IMG/VR virus record: IMGVR_UViG_3300032214_000319
Location: 1 to 24,039 of that record
Reading direction: 5' to 3' (one strand)
DNA from: a virus
Length of the DNA stretch: 24,039 nucleotides
Positions 1 through 6,164 of the stretch are shown one piece after another. A program made the translations under genes and the position numbers. The notes under the pieces are model-generated. The model saw nothing but the letters and a program-made list of their open reading frames with translations. It made no database searches and was not told the origin of the DNA. Numbering within the stretch: position 1 is the first letter of the stretch; every line of letters starts with the position of its first letter.

Positions 1-2
1 CA

Positions 3-1016
3 ACAAAAAAGAACGCAGTAAAGAATCCAGTAGCAGAGAAATTTGTATTCATGGATAAAACAGTTAGTATCCTAAATGTAGGATTTTCTACAGCTAAGAA
101 TGTTATTTTATATGGTCCAGGTGGTCATGGTAAATCAGAAATCACATTAGATTTCTTAAAAGCTAAAGGTATTGATCCTTTCATCCAAACTATGGGTACA
201 GGTATGACTACAGACAGATTGTTTGGTGGTCTTGACATTCCTACATTCGAAACAACAGGTAAGATTGAGTATTTAGTACACAATTCATTCATGAATCATG
301 AATATGTTATTTTCGAAGAGTTATTCGATGCACCTGATTTCATCTTAGAGCAATTGAAGGACATCTTATCATCAGGTGTATTCAGAAATGGTACACAGAT
401 ATTTCCTATCAACACCAAGTTCATCATCTGTTGTACTAACAGAACTCGTGATGAATTCTCTAAGAACATGTCATTAAAGGCATTGATGGAGCGTTTTCCA
501 TTAGAATTGAATGTTATCTGGGATAACTATACAGAAATCAGTTACAACAAGTTGCTTGAGAGCAAGTTTGGTGTTGATAATGTAGATCCAGTGATTCCAT
601 ACTTATTACAAGAGTATGCTAAGAATGGTATAACCATTTCACCTCGTGTTGCTGTTACAGCATATCAAGTGTATGATGAATGTGGTCCAGAATCATTGTC
701 ATTCATTGCAGAGTTTGCAAAGAAACCATCTTTGATCTCTGAAGCAATCAAGAAGTTTGAATCAACAATCAAGTTCAGAGAGTTGTCTGCAGCTATTACA
801 TTTAGCATCGAGACTCTAACAACTCTACCATTGGTATCTAGAGAAGATGAGCAGTTACATAAAGGTGCTATTTCAGATCTTAAGAAACAATTAGCTGATA
901 TGAAAGGCTTAACAGTGGGTGATGATGTTGTACATGTACACTCACAGCTTGTTAAAGCAGCTACATCTGCTCTTGAGAAATTTGAGAAGAACTTAACTAT
1001 TGCTTCATTTATCTAA
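3..1016 (+). CDS. MoxR-like AAA+ ATPase (5' end probably outside window)
   Basis: AAA+ ATPase of the MoxR/CobS kind, which usually works with a VWA-domain partner to remodel or activate proteins. Numbering from the ATG at 51, the P-loop GPGGHGKS lies at residues 22-29, the Walker B FEE at 88-90, a sensor-1-like CCTN at 127-130, and an arginine-finger-like MERFP at 146-150. The frame stays open from the ATG at 51 back to base 3 with protein-like codons (ending VAEKFVF before that Met), so the true start may lie upstream; the 321-residue version from 51 is the alternative. The stop overlaps the start of the VWA gene (TAATG), arguing for coupled translation. Substrate unknown. The family call is firm, the start is not. 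Confidence 0.85.
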   Translation, partial: TKKNAVKNPVAEKFVFMDKTVSILNVGFSTAKNVILYGPGGHGKSEITLDFLKAKGIDPFIQTMGTGMTTDRLFGGLDIPTFETTGKIEYLVHNSFMNHEYVIFEELFDAPDFILEQLKDILSSGVFRNGTQIFPINTKFIICCTNRTRDEFSKNMSLKALMERFPLELNVIWDNYTEISYNKLLESKFGVDNVDPVIPYLLQEYAKNGITISPRVAVTAYQVYDECGPESLSFIAEFAKKPSLISEAIKKFESTIKFRELSAAITFSIETLTTLPLVSREDEQLHKGAISDLKKQLADMKGLTVGDDVVHVHSQLVKAATSALEKFEKNLTIASFI

Positions 1017-2416
1017 TGGCAAAGTATTGGGATGATGAGTATGATGACTACTACGGTAGTTATTATGCTCCCACCTATACTCCTAAAAAGAGTAGCGGAG
1101 GTTGGAAGAGTAAGTATGGAGGAGGTGGTTGGTCTAAATCAGGCTGGTCATCATTCTCGTATACATGGGATTATGGTAGTGTTGATAACAATGATGATCT
1201 GTTTGTTAAAGATCCAGTTAATTATCTAACACCAACAGCTGCAGAGATCAGAAAGAAAGTGCATGCACCTAAGCAAACATCTATTGATACAATCAAAGAA
1301 CTAGCACGTATATGCTATTACAAAATGATTGATGAAAAAGAATATGTAGCTGAGAAGTATGCAGACTATGATAAACTAACTGAATCTGAACAAGGTGAGT
1401 ATCAACAAAAGAAAGGTCTTTACGATAGTATATTTGAGCAATTCATTCCTGGATTCTCTCCATTAGAACAAGCTATATCTATCTATTTGAAACTGAAAGG
1501 TCAATCAAGTAGAGAAGAAAGAGAAGAGAGAGATGAAGATCAAGAGATAGATCTTACTAAAAGACTTGACTTTGATAGACAGTTATATTCTGATCCAACA
1601 ATCAATGAGCAGCTAGATCTTAACGAGCTTAGTAAAGATAGAAAGATGGAGATTATGAACCATCTATCTCTTGTAGGTCAGTTTGGTAGTGAGTTCAAGG
1701 TGGAGAAAGAAATCTCTGAGAAGATAGTTGCTAACTCTGATCAGTATGCCACTATGATTATGAGAGACTACTCTCAGATTCATATGATGAATCTAATGCA
1801 GAAGGTGTATCCAAACTTTAGAAGTAAGTTCTTAACTAAAGACTTGACAGTGAATGTACCTGTTGATAGAAAAGAACAGATTCAAAAGATCATTATCCTT
1901 CTAGATTACTCAGGAAGTATGCATGAATATAAGAAACAGGTGTGGGTTAATGCTATATTAATCGACAGGTTCAGATATGTAATGAAGGGAGAAGCTGAGG
2001 TGTTCTTTAGTTATTTCGTTCATGATGCTGAAGATCTTCAGTTCCAACATATCAAGGATAGAGATGATGTAATTAGATTCTGGCAAACGTTCTCTAATGA
2101 ACCTAATGGTGGTGGTACAGCAATTGGTGATATAGTTCAATATGTTGCTGATGAAGTGATGCACAGTCATAGGTTACATAACCTAGATATAGATTTATCA
2201 GAAGAGAAACCAGAAATCTTAATCATCAATGATGGTCAAGACTCTGTTGGTACTGATGCATTTCCATACAAAGTGAATGCTATTTCATTGATGTCATTCA
2301 GTGAAGAGCTAAAAGACTTATGTCTTGCTACAGAAGGTAAACAGATTGAGGTTACATATGATCTTGAAACGTTTGCTTATTCTAAAGAGGCAGGAAAACA
2401 ACAGTTAAGAGAATAA
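1016..2416 (+). CDS. VWA-domain protein, partner of the MoxR-like ATPase
   Basis: A 466-residue protein. Residues 1-55 are low complexity, rich in Tyr, Gly, Ser and Trp. A helical middle part contains a highly charged stretch around 165-180. The C-terminal von Willebrand A domain starts near 290 and has a complete metal-ion-dependent adhesion site: DYSGS at 297-301, the Thr of GGGTAIG at 368, and the Asp of INDGQD near 406. MoxR ATPase plus VWA protein is a recurrent two-component chaperone pair (RavA-ViaA, CbbQ-CbbO, CobS-CobT are known examples), and the TAATG overlap with the ATPase supports a working pair. The target cannot be read from sequence. A clear hairpin terminator follows the stop. 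The sticky aromatic/glycine-rich N-terminus is unusual for the family. Confidence 0.85.
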   Translation: MAKYWDDEYDDYYGSYYAPTYTPKKSSGGWKSKYGGGGWSKSGWSSFSYTWDYGSVDNNDDLFVKDPVNYLTPTAAEIRKKVHAPKQTSIDTIKELARICYYKMIDEKEYVAEKYADYDKLTESEQGEYQQKKGLYDSIFEQFIPGFSPLEQAISIYLKLKGQSSREEREERDEDQEIDLTKRLDFDRQLYSDPTINEQLDLNELSKDRKMEIMNHLSLVGQFGSEFKVEKEISEKIVANSDQYATMIMRDYSQIHMMNLMQKVYPNFRSKFLTKDLTVNVPVDRKEQIQKIIILLDYSGSMHEYKKQVWVNAILIDRFRYVMKGEAEVFFSYFVHDAEDLQFQHIKDRDDVIRFWQTFSNEPNGGGTAIGDIVQYVADEVMHSHRLHNLDIDLSEEKPEILIINDGQDSVGTDAFPYKVNAISLMSFSEELKDLCLATEGKQIEVTYDLETFAYSKEAGKQQLRE

Positions 2417-2422
2417 CCAAGT

Positions 2423-2450
2423 CCCTCTGTTAACGCAGAGGGATTTTAAT
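2423..2450 (+). terminator. Rho-independent terminator after the MoxR/VWA pair
   Basis: CCCTCTG (2423-2429) pairs perfectly with CAGAGGG (2436-2442) around a 6-nt loop, followed by ATTTTAATTT. It begins seven bases after the VWA stop codon. Confidence 0.8.
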
Positions 2451-2459
2451 TTAAACATC

Positions 2460-2627
2460 ATGGTAAATAAAATCTTCATGACATTCATAATCGTTGTATT
2501 ATGGATCTTTGCATCAATTTGGTGCTTCAATCATATAAATGCCTGGATTGGGATAGGGCTGTTTATATTAGGAATATACATCTCAACAAAACAAATTTTT
2601 AATAACAATAAAAAATCAGAAGAATGA
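2460..2627 (+). CDS. Small two-helix membrane protein
   Basis: A 55-residue ORF starting MVNKIFMTFI and ending NNNKKSEE. Residues 5-24 and 28-43 are two hydrophobic stretches rich in Ile, Leu, Phe and Trp, consistent with a membrane hairpin; the tail is hydrophilic and basic. It lies just after the VWA terminator, and its TGA overlaps the ATG of the SPFH lipoprotein gene (ATGA), so the two are probably co-translated and may act together at the inner membrane. No family recognised. The overlap and the clean hydrophobic pattern argue for a real gene. Confidence 0.65.
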   Translation: MVNKIFMTFIIVVLWIFASIWCFNHINAWIGIGLFILGIYISTKQIFNNNKKSEE

Positions 2628-3427
2628 AAAAATTAGTATTATTAGCATTGGGTGTTGTATTATTAACATCATGTGAGCGTGTGGCACCAAATTATTATGG
2701 TGTATTAATGGAAAACTATGGTAAGAATGGTAAAGATGACTATTCTAAACAACAGGGGAGAGTTTCTACAATGTCTCCAGGTACAGAATTGTTTCAAGTA
2801 CCAGCATGGGAACAACGTGGTGTGTTCACTGATGAAGAAGGTAATGATCGTACATTACAGATCAAAGCAGCTGATAACACAGCATTCACATCTAAACCAT
2901 TGTATTCATATAAAGTGATTCAAGCTAAAGTGGTTGATGTTGTATTCCAGAACGCAAGACTTGGTTCAGGAGATGATTTTATGACAGCTTTACAAGATAA
3001 TGTATTAGAGCCTCGCATTTATGACATCATTAAAGAAGCATCAAGAAGTTATACAACAGATGCATTAATGGCTAATGGTGGTTCATTGAAGTTTGAGAAG
3101 TATGTTCAGGACATTGTTACTAAAGAGTTTGAGAAATCAGGCTTGACATTAATTAGCTTTAGTCTTAACTTAGATTTCTCATCAAAGGTGAAAGCTAAGA
3201 TTGATTCTAGAAACGAGGTGAATACAAACATCTCTGTATTAGATCAACAAATAGCTGAGCAAAGAAAACGTAATGAGTTAGAACAACTAAGAACAGAACA
3301 AGCAATCATTCGTTCTAGAGGATTGACTAACGAGATATTACAAGAAAGAACTATATCTAAGTGGAATGGAGTTCTTCCTTCTACATATTCAGGAGGAGGT
3401 CTTCCTTTTGTTAAAACAGTTAGATAG
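2624..3427 (+). CDS. SPFH/prohibitin (Band 7)-like lipoprotein
   Basis: A 267-residue protein with a lipoprotein signal peptide: basic MKK, a hydrophobic core, and the lipobox LLTSC with Cys17 as the predicted lipidated residue. The mature part begins with a prohibitin-like segment (VAPNYYGVLMENYG) and has the mixed alpha/beta SPFH pattern to about residue 190, then a charged coiled coil (roughly 196-235, rich in Glu, Gln, Arg). It is likely a membrane-anchored oligomer. SPFH proteins form ring-like membrane scaffolds and modulate proteases; phage versions have been proposed to act in membrane protection or superinfection effects, which is not shown here. ATGA overlap with the upstream membrane protein. 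A Bacteroidota-type promoter for the RNA locus starts immediately after its stop. Confidence 0.8.
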   Translation: MKKLVLLALGVVLLTSCERVAPNYYGVLMENYGKNGKDDYSKQQGRVSTMSPGTELFQVPAWEQRGVFTDEEGNDRTLQIKAADNTAFTSKPLYSYKVIQAKVVDVVFQNARLGSGDDFMTALQDNVLEPRIYDIIKEASRSYTTDALMANGGSLKFEKYVQDIVTKEFEKSGLTLISFSLNLDFSSKVKAKIDSRNEVNTNISVLDQQIAEQRKRNELEQLRTEQAIIRSRGLTNEILQERTISKWNGVLPSTYSGGGLPFVKTVR

Positions 3428-3430
3428 ATA

Positions 3431-3462
3431 TTTGTTTTATTAATCCCTGTGAAGTATATTTG
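3431..3462 (+). promoter_or_regulatory. Bacteroidota-type promoter driving the RNA locus
   Basis: TTTG at 3431-3434, a 20-nt spacer, then TATATTTG at 3455-3462 match the -33/-7 consensus TTTG / TANNTTTG of the housekeeping sigma factor of Bacteroidota. Initiation would fall near 3467-3470. There is no good start codon and ORF immediately downstream, so the promoter most likely serves the structured RNA and tmRNA. Confidence 0.75.
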
Positions 3463-3469
3463 CAGGGAT
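3443..3469. promoter_or_regulatory. Inverted repeat straddling the -7 box (operator or terminator)
   Basis: ATCCCTG (3443-3449) and CAGGGAT (3463-3469) form a perfect 7-bp inverted repeat with a 13-nt centre that contains the TATATTTG box. It could be an operator, or a hairpin ending the SPFH transcript. No clear U-tract follows (TAGTTATGTTTC), so a purely terminator role is less convincing. Confidence 0.45.
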
Positions 3470-3956
3470 AGTTATGTTTCATATCAATACAGTCAGTTTA
3501 AAACTCACTAGAGTGATATAAAAGATAAAATAGCTAAGCTGTGTAAAGCGTCAGAACTTATAATCTGTTAGAAGCTTGGGTTAAACATTGAATACCTGAT
3601 AGTGTGCATAACTTGTACCTTGAAAGACTATCGAAGATGCTATCAGTAACGGTAGATGTATTGAAGCCTTGAGAAAGCTTAGCAGAACAGATGAAGTTGA
3701 ATAAACGAGTGCCTGATAAAGAGGATAACACTTACACGTTAACTGCTCTTACAATACAAATGAGTTCTCAGCAAGTAGTGACTAAGTAAGAATTTATTCT
3801 TACAGTTTTTAAAGAGATGAATTAACATACCCACTACGTGACCCTACTCTTAAGTAAGCACAGGGGGCTAACCTTGAAGGCTATAAGAAAGAGGGTGCTA
3901 AATTTTAATTCAGGCAAACAGTTATACTAATCAGCTTCTGTAAAAAGTAGATTAAT
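3469..3956 (+). ncRNA. Large structured non-coding RNA (class unknown)
   Basis: About 490 nt with no plausible ORF but many complementary segments: ATATCA 3481-3486 with TGATAT 3514-3519; AGAAGCT 3570-3576 with AGCTTCT 3933-3939, a 357-nt-long-range stem enclosing most of the region; GATAGT 3598-3603 with ACTATC 3627-3632, competing with CTGATAG 3596-3602 and CTATCAG 3640-3646; AACG/AGTG 3704-3711 with CACT 3729-3732 and CGTT 3737-3740; GTAGTG 3775-3780 with CACTAC 3832-3837 enclosing the perfect hairpin GTAAGAA/TTCTTAC at 3786-3803; ACCCT 3841-3845 with AGGGT 3892-3896. It lies between a Bacteroidota-type promoter and a tmRNA. Size, phage context and linkage to a tRNA-like gene recall the ornate large RNAs GOLLD and ROOL, but I cannot assign it to either by sequence. 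Both ends are estimates. Confidence 0.6.
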
Positions 3957-4328
3957 GGGCCCAACAGGTATCGATTGCTAGTTATAGGTCTTACAATTCA
4001 GCCAGAGAGATAACTGTAAACTAAGATGAATTAATTAAATGGCAAATCAATTACTCGTGTAGTATCTCTAGGAGACAACGCACAAATCGAAGCTAACATG
4101 AACAAAGTATTCTCTTTATTAAGAGAAGAAGTTGCTGTAGCAGCCTAAACATTCAAAGATTTCTCAGTTAGATTAAACTGAGTGGTGGTTTTTTGACTGT
4201 TTACAGTCGATCCTCTTCCCAAATTTAGTAGATTATTAGGAAGTAAATAACATTAGAATCTGCAAAAAGCTGTATAAAATTGTATTATCGAAGTTAGTAA
4301 GACGAGAGTTCGAATCTCTCTGGGTCCA
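3957..4328 (+). ncRNA. ssrA: tmRNA (transfer-messenger RNA), phage-encoded
   Basis: Rescues stalled ribosomes by acting as an alanyl-tRNA and then as a short mRNA adding a degradation tag. The tRNA-like half is complete: acceptor stem GGGCCCA (3957-3963) with TGGGTCC (4321-4327, one G-U pair); D-loop-like GGTATCGAT at 3967-3975; a perfect T arm GAGAG-TTCGAAT-CTCTC at 4304-4320; and a long helix GTCTTACAATTC (3988-3999) with GAAGTTAGTAAGAC (4290-4303), two bulges, joining the 5' and 3' halves next to the T arm. The discriminator is A4328; CCA is not encoded. A tag frame ends ...LLREEVAVAA at TAA 4146-4148, followed by hairpin CTCAGTT/AACTGAG (4163-4182), as expected after a tmRNA tag. I did not check for an SmpB gene outside the window. 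Confidence 0.85.
4041..4148 (+). other. Predicted tmRNA tag reading frame (long)
   Basis: The frame ending in the Ala-Ala-stop expected of a tmRNA tag is open from the codon after TAA 4032-4034 to TAA 4146-4148. Counted from GGC at 4041 it would encode 35 residues beginning GKSITRVVSL and ending REEVAVAA. The resume codon cannot be fixed by eye: GGC 4041 and the codon after TAGTA (TCT at 4062) are both possible, giving tags of about 28-35 residues. Typical tags are nearer 10 residues. The competing frame from GCA 4042 (ANQLLV, stop) lacks the hydrophobic Ala-Ala end. Confidence 0.55.
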
Positions 4329-4465
4329 CAGCAGTTACTTGACGCAAATAGCACAGTAACAGACATTGGGTAGTTTGCATGCCACGAATGTTAAGTCCTT
4401 TCCACGCAGAGAAGGAGTTGAGTACTTATGGGAAGAAGTGTATACCAAGTTCCAATCTCAACACT
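4329..4465 (+). ncRNA. Structured 3' segment downstream of the tmRNA
   Basis: Lies between the tmRNA acceptor end and a strong terminator, so the primary transcript should include it. Complementary pieces: GTTACT (4334-4339) with AGTAAC (4355-4360); TCCTT (4396-4400) with AAGGA (4412-4416); GTTGAG (4417-4422) with CTCAAC (4457-4462), the latter enclosing GGAA/TTCC. No ORF, and no cloverleaf that I could fold. It may be a separate small RNA, or a trailer removed by processing. Confidence 0.4.
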
Positions 4466-4494
4466 AAGGCTATCAGAAATGGTAGCCTTTTTTA
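4466..4494 (+). terminator. Rho-independent terminator ending the RNA locus
   Basis: AAGGCTATC (4466-4474) pairs with GGTAGCCTT (4481-4489) around the loop AGAAAT, followed by TTTTTATTT. A stable 9-bp stem with one U-G pair and a good U-tract. Confidence 0.9.
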
Positions 4495-4527
4495 TTTGTA
4501 TTTATCAATCCTTAATAATAAACAACA

Positions 4528-4674
4528 ATGAAAAAAATTGAATTACAACCAGTGGATTTTTACCACTTCAGAAAATTAGCGTTTGCAATTAGTCTTGCAT
4601 TCGGATGTACAATGACACATGGTGTGTATATTGTAGAAGCCAGTATAGACCAACTTGAAAAGTTGGGTTATTAA
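4528..4674 (+). CDS. Small hypothetical protein, 48 residues
   Basis: ATG at 4528 after the AT-rich leader AATAATAAACAACA, stop TAA at 4672-4674. The protein starts MKKIELQPVDFYHFRKLAF, has a moderately hydrophobic centre (AFAISLAFGC) too polar and short to be confident of a membrane span, and ends with a Glu/Lys/Leu-rich helix (DQLEKLGY). It is bracketed by the RNA-locus terminator and its own terminator at 4688, so it looks like a single-gene unit. No family recognised. Confidence 0.6.
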   Translation: MKKIELQPVDFYHFRKLAFAISLAFGCTMTHGVYIVEASIDQLEKLGY

Positions 4675-4687
4675 GGAGGGGAATGAT

Positions 4688-4719
4688 GGGCTCTGTAACA
4701 AGAGCCCTTATTTCTTTTG
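4688..4719 (+). terminator. Rho-independent terminator
   Basis: GGGCTCT (4688-4694) pairs with AGAGCCC (4701-4707) around a 6-nt loop, followed by TTATTTCTTTTG. Confidence 0.85.
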
Positions 4720-4732
4720 TTTAATTTAAAAA

Positions 4733-4781
4733 CATTACACTTTTTGGTAATAATTTAATGTATTACGCTTAATGGTAATAA
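4733..4781. promoter_or_regulatory. AT-rich inverted and direct repeats upstream of the small zinc-ribbon gene
   Basis: GTAATA (4747-4752) and TATTAC (4761-4766) form an inverted repeat, and GGTAATAA occurs twice (4746-4753 and 4774-4781), in the leader between a terminator and the next start. This could be an operator or promoter region. I do not see a full TTTG/TANNTTTG pair here. Confidence 0.3.
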
Positions 4782-4795
4782 AAACAAATAAGACT

Positions 4796-4912
4796 ATGAA
4801 TAAATTTGAATGTAGTGAGTGTGGTACCAAGTACAGCTCACCAGAAACAACACCACCTCCAGGAATCAAATGGAGTGATGGTCATGTATGTACACCTAAA
4901 CCTGTAAAGTAA
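4796..4912 (+). CDS. Small zinc-ribbon-like protein, 38 residues
   Basis: A short ORF beginning MNKFECSECGTKY and ending CTPKPVK. CSEC is a CxxC knuckle and there is a later His-x-Cys (GHVC), so one zinc-binding site of CxxC...HxC type is possible. The middle is Pro/Thr rich. Its TAA overlaps the ATG of the phosphoesterase gene (TAATG), which supports a real, co-translated gene. Partner and role unknown; tiny zinc ribbons of this kind are common between larger phage genes. Confidence 0.6.
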   Translation: MNKFECSECGTKYSSPETTPPPGIKWSDGHVCTPKPVK

Positions 4913-5388
4913 TGAGTACGTATATGTTTAGTGATCCACATTTTCATCATGAGAATATGGCAAAGCGTAGAGGGTTTTCATCTGCAGAAGAGATGAATGA
5001 GCTCATTGTAAAGAACTGGAACAACACTATATCGAAAAGAGATTGTGTGTATCTTCTAGGAGATATTACAATGGAAAAGAAGCAATATGAGATCTTGTCT
5101 AGATTACAAGGAATCATACACGTGGTGCTTGGTAATCACGATCAAAAACAACATGTAAGAGAGATGTTGAAATATGTGCACAGTGTATCAGGTATTATAT
5201 ATTACAAAGATGTATGTATCCTATCACATTGTCCTGTTCATCCACAAGAACTTACATATAAGAGAGCACATTACAACATTCATGGACATGTTCATGAGAA
5301 CAGTCTTAATGATCCAAAATACATCAATGTATGTGCTGAGATGATAGATTACACACCAGTAGAATTTAATAAACTAATAAAAGTATAA
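4912..5388 (+). CDS. Calcineurin-like metallophosphoesterase
   Basis: A 158-residue compact metallophosphoesterase. Metal-binding motifs in order: SDPHFHH (Asp8, His10), GDIT (Asp51), GNHD (Asn75, His76, Asp77), SHCPVH (His106) and NIHGHVH (His124, His126, His128), which is the full two-metal set. The length fits the short phage/YfcE-like group that acts on phosphodiesters or phosphomonoesters; the natural substrate cannot be told. Starts by TAATG overlap with the small zinc-ribbon gene. Many large phages carry such an enzyme, with proposed roles in nucleotide or nucleic-acid end processing. Confidence 0.9.
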   Translation: MSTYMFSDPHFHHENMAKRRGFSSAEEMNELIVKNWNNTISKRDCVYLLGDITMEKKQYEILSRLQGIIHVVLGNHDQKQHVREMLKYVHSVSGIIYYKDVCILSHCPVHPQELTYKRAHYNIHGHVHENSLNDPKYINVCAEMIDYTPVEFNKLIKV

Positions 5389-5391
5389 GAT

Positions 5392-5673
5392 ATGAAAGAA
5401 GAACCTAAACAAGAAACACTTGAAGAATTAGCTGAAAAGTTGCAGGAAGAGATAAAATATGGGGCAAGTATATCAGATATTATTGATACTTTAACTAAAT
5501 GGCAACAAGAGCAAGACAAGAAAATGTATAGTGATGAAGATATAACAAAATTCGTTTCGTTTGTAGGTAAAAACTATATTAAAGCAAAAGGATTTTATTA
5601 TATAAAAGGAGATTTTGAAAAGAAACATAAAGTTTCAATACATCAAATACTTGAACAATTTAAAAACAATTAA
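5392..5673 (+). CDS. Hypothetical phage protein, 93 residues
   Basis: Starts three bases after the phosphoesterase stop. The protein is charged and mostly helical: a Glu/Lys-rich N-terminus (PKQETLEELAEKLQEEI), then WQQEQDKKMYSDEDI, and a C-terminal LEQFKNN. The KMYSDEDI...EQFK arrangement resembles small helical proteins common in Bacteroidota phages, none with an assigned role that I know of. No membrane segment, no catalytic motif. The first copy of the 33-bp leader repeat begins right after its stop. Confidence 0.7.
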   Translation: MKEEPKQETLEELAEKLQEEIKYGASISDIIDTLTKWQQEQDKKMYSDEDITKFVSFVGKNYIKAKGFYYIKGDFEKKHKVSIHQILEQFKNN

Positions 5674-5676
5674 ACA

Positions 5677-5709
5677 CCGATTGCAAGGTAAAGTGCTACA
5701 AATATTATG
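5677..5709 (+). repeat. 33-bp leader repeat, copy 1
   Basis: Begins CCGATTGCAAGG and ends CTACAAATATTATG, the last three bases being the start codon of the next small ORF. It differs from copies 2 and 3 at two adjacent positions (GGTAAAG instead of GGATAAG). Confidence 0.85.
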
Positions 5710-5895
5710 GGAACAATATTATTAAAATTACCGATTAAAATTAGACCAACAGTGCAAAATGATGGATATGTAATCACAGATGCAACCGATACTGAACATT
5801 TTTTTTACAATGAAAAAAATAAAGAAGAGTTAATTTATGACGGTTTTTGTACCACAACAAAACCTATTATAGAAACTGAAAATAATAATAATTAA
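5707..5895 (+). CDS. Small hypothetical protein in repeat-led cassette 1
   Basis: A 62-residue ORF whose ATG is the last codon of leader-repeat copy 1. It begins MGTILLKLPIKIRPTVQNDG, continues as short predicted beta strands (YVITDATDTEHFFYN), and ends in an Asn run (ENNNN). No recognised domain. Codon use is even more AT-rich than in the replication genes, with A/T homopolymers. It is the first of three unrelated small ORFs that share the same leader, which suggests a cassette-like acquisition. Confidence 0.6.
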   Translation: MGTILLKLPIKIRPTVQNDGYVITDATDTEHFFYNEKNKEELIYDGFCTTTKPIIETENNNN

Positions 5896-5897
5896 TC

Positions 5898-5930
5898 CCG
5901 ATTGCAAGGATAAGTGCTACAAATATTATG
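5898..5930 (+). repeat. 33-bp leader repeat, copy 2
   Basis: Identical over all 33 bases to copy 3 and two bases different from copy 1. Ends on the ATG of the next ORF. Confidence 0.85.
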
Positions 5931-6152
5931 AACTCATTAGACTTTTGCTATTGGCTACAAGGCTTTTTTGAATTATCAAAAAAATCTCAATTAAAAGAAC
6001 TTGATGAAAATCAAGTTCAGACAATCAAATACCATTTAAAACTTGTTTTTTATAAAGAAACACCTGATAATTGGAATGAACAAGAAAAAGGGAATTTTGG
6101 AACTTGCGGTATTTCAGAGCCAATTTCAGAACCAAAAGAATTAAATTATTAA
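5928..6152 (+). CDS. Small hypothetical protein in repeat-led cassette 2
   Basis: A 74-residue ORF started by leader-repeat copy 2. The first half (MNSLDFCYWLQGFFELSKKS... QVQTIKYHLKLVFYKE) is aromatic and helical; the second is polar and ends GISEPISEPKELNY with a small SEP repeat. The FCYWLQGFFEL start is a recognisable feature of small proteins in Bacteroidota phages and prophages, with no function known to me. No membrane span or catalytic motif. It is unrelated in sequence to the ORFs before and after, which share only the leader. Confidence 0.65.
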   Translation: MNSLDFCYWLQGFFELSKKSQLKELDENQVQTIKYHLKLVFYKETPDNWNEQEKGNFGTCGISEPISEPKELNY

Positions 6153-6164
6153 AAAACCAAGAAA

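Noticed and set aside
1958-2170. Minus-strand ORFs (also at 9421-9615, 10909-11181, 12269-12460, 12845-13171, 16041-16250, 21776-21982, 22517-22801, 23269-23478).
   Set aside because: Each lies opposite a well-supported + strand gene, has no recognisable protein features and no promoter; they are antisense shadows.
3469-3956. RNase P RNA, group I or group II intron.
   Set aside because: I see no GAGGAAAGUC-type P4 element of RNase P, no group II domain V, and no convincing group I core elements or flanking split gene.
4042-4062. Alternative tmRNA tag frame GCA AAT CAA TTA CTC GTG TAG (ANQLLV).
   Set aside because: Begins with the attractive resume codon GCA but gives only six residues and lacks the Ala-Ala end found in tmRNA tags; the other frame ends ...AVAA and is followed by a hairpin, as expected.
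4329-4465. A tRNA gene following the tmRNA (GTTCCAATC resembles a T loop).
   Set aside because: No acceptor stem, D arm and anticodon arm of proper lengths can be folded around it.
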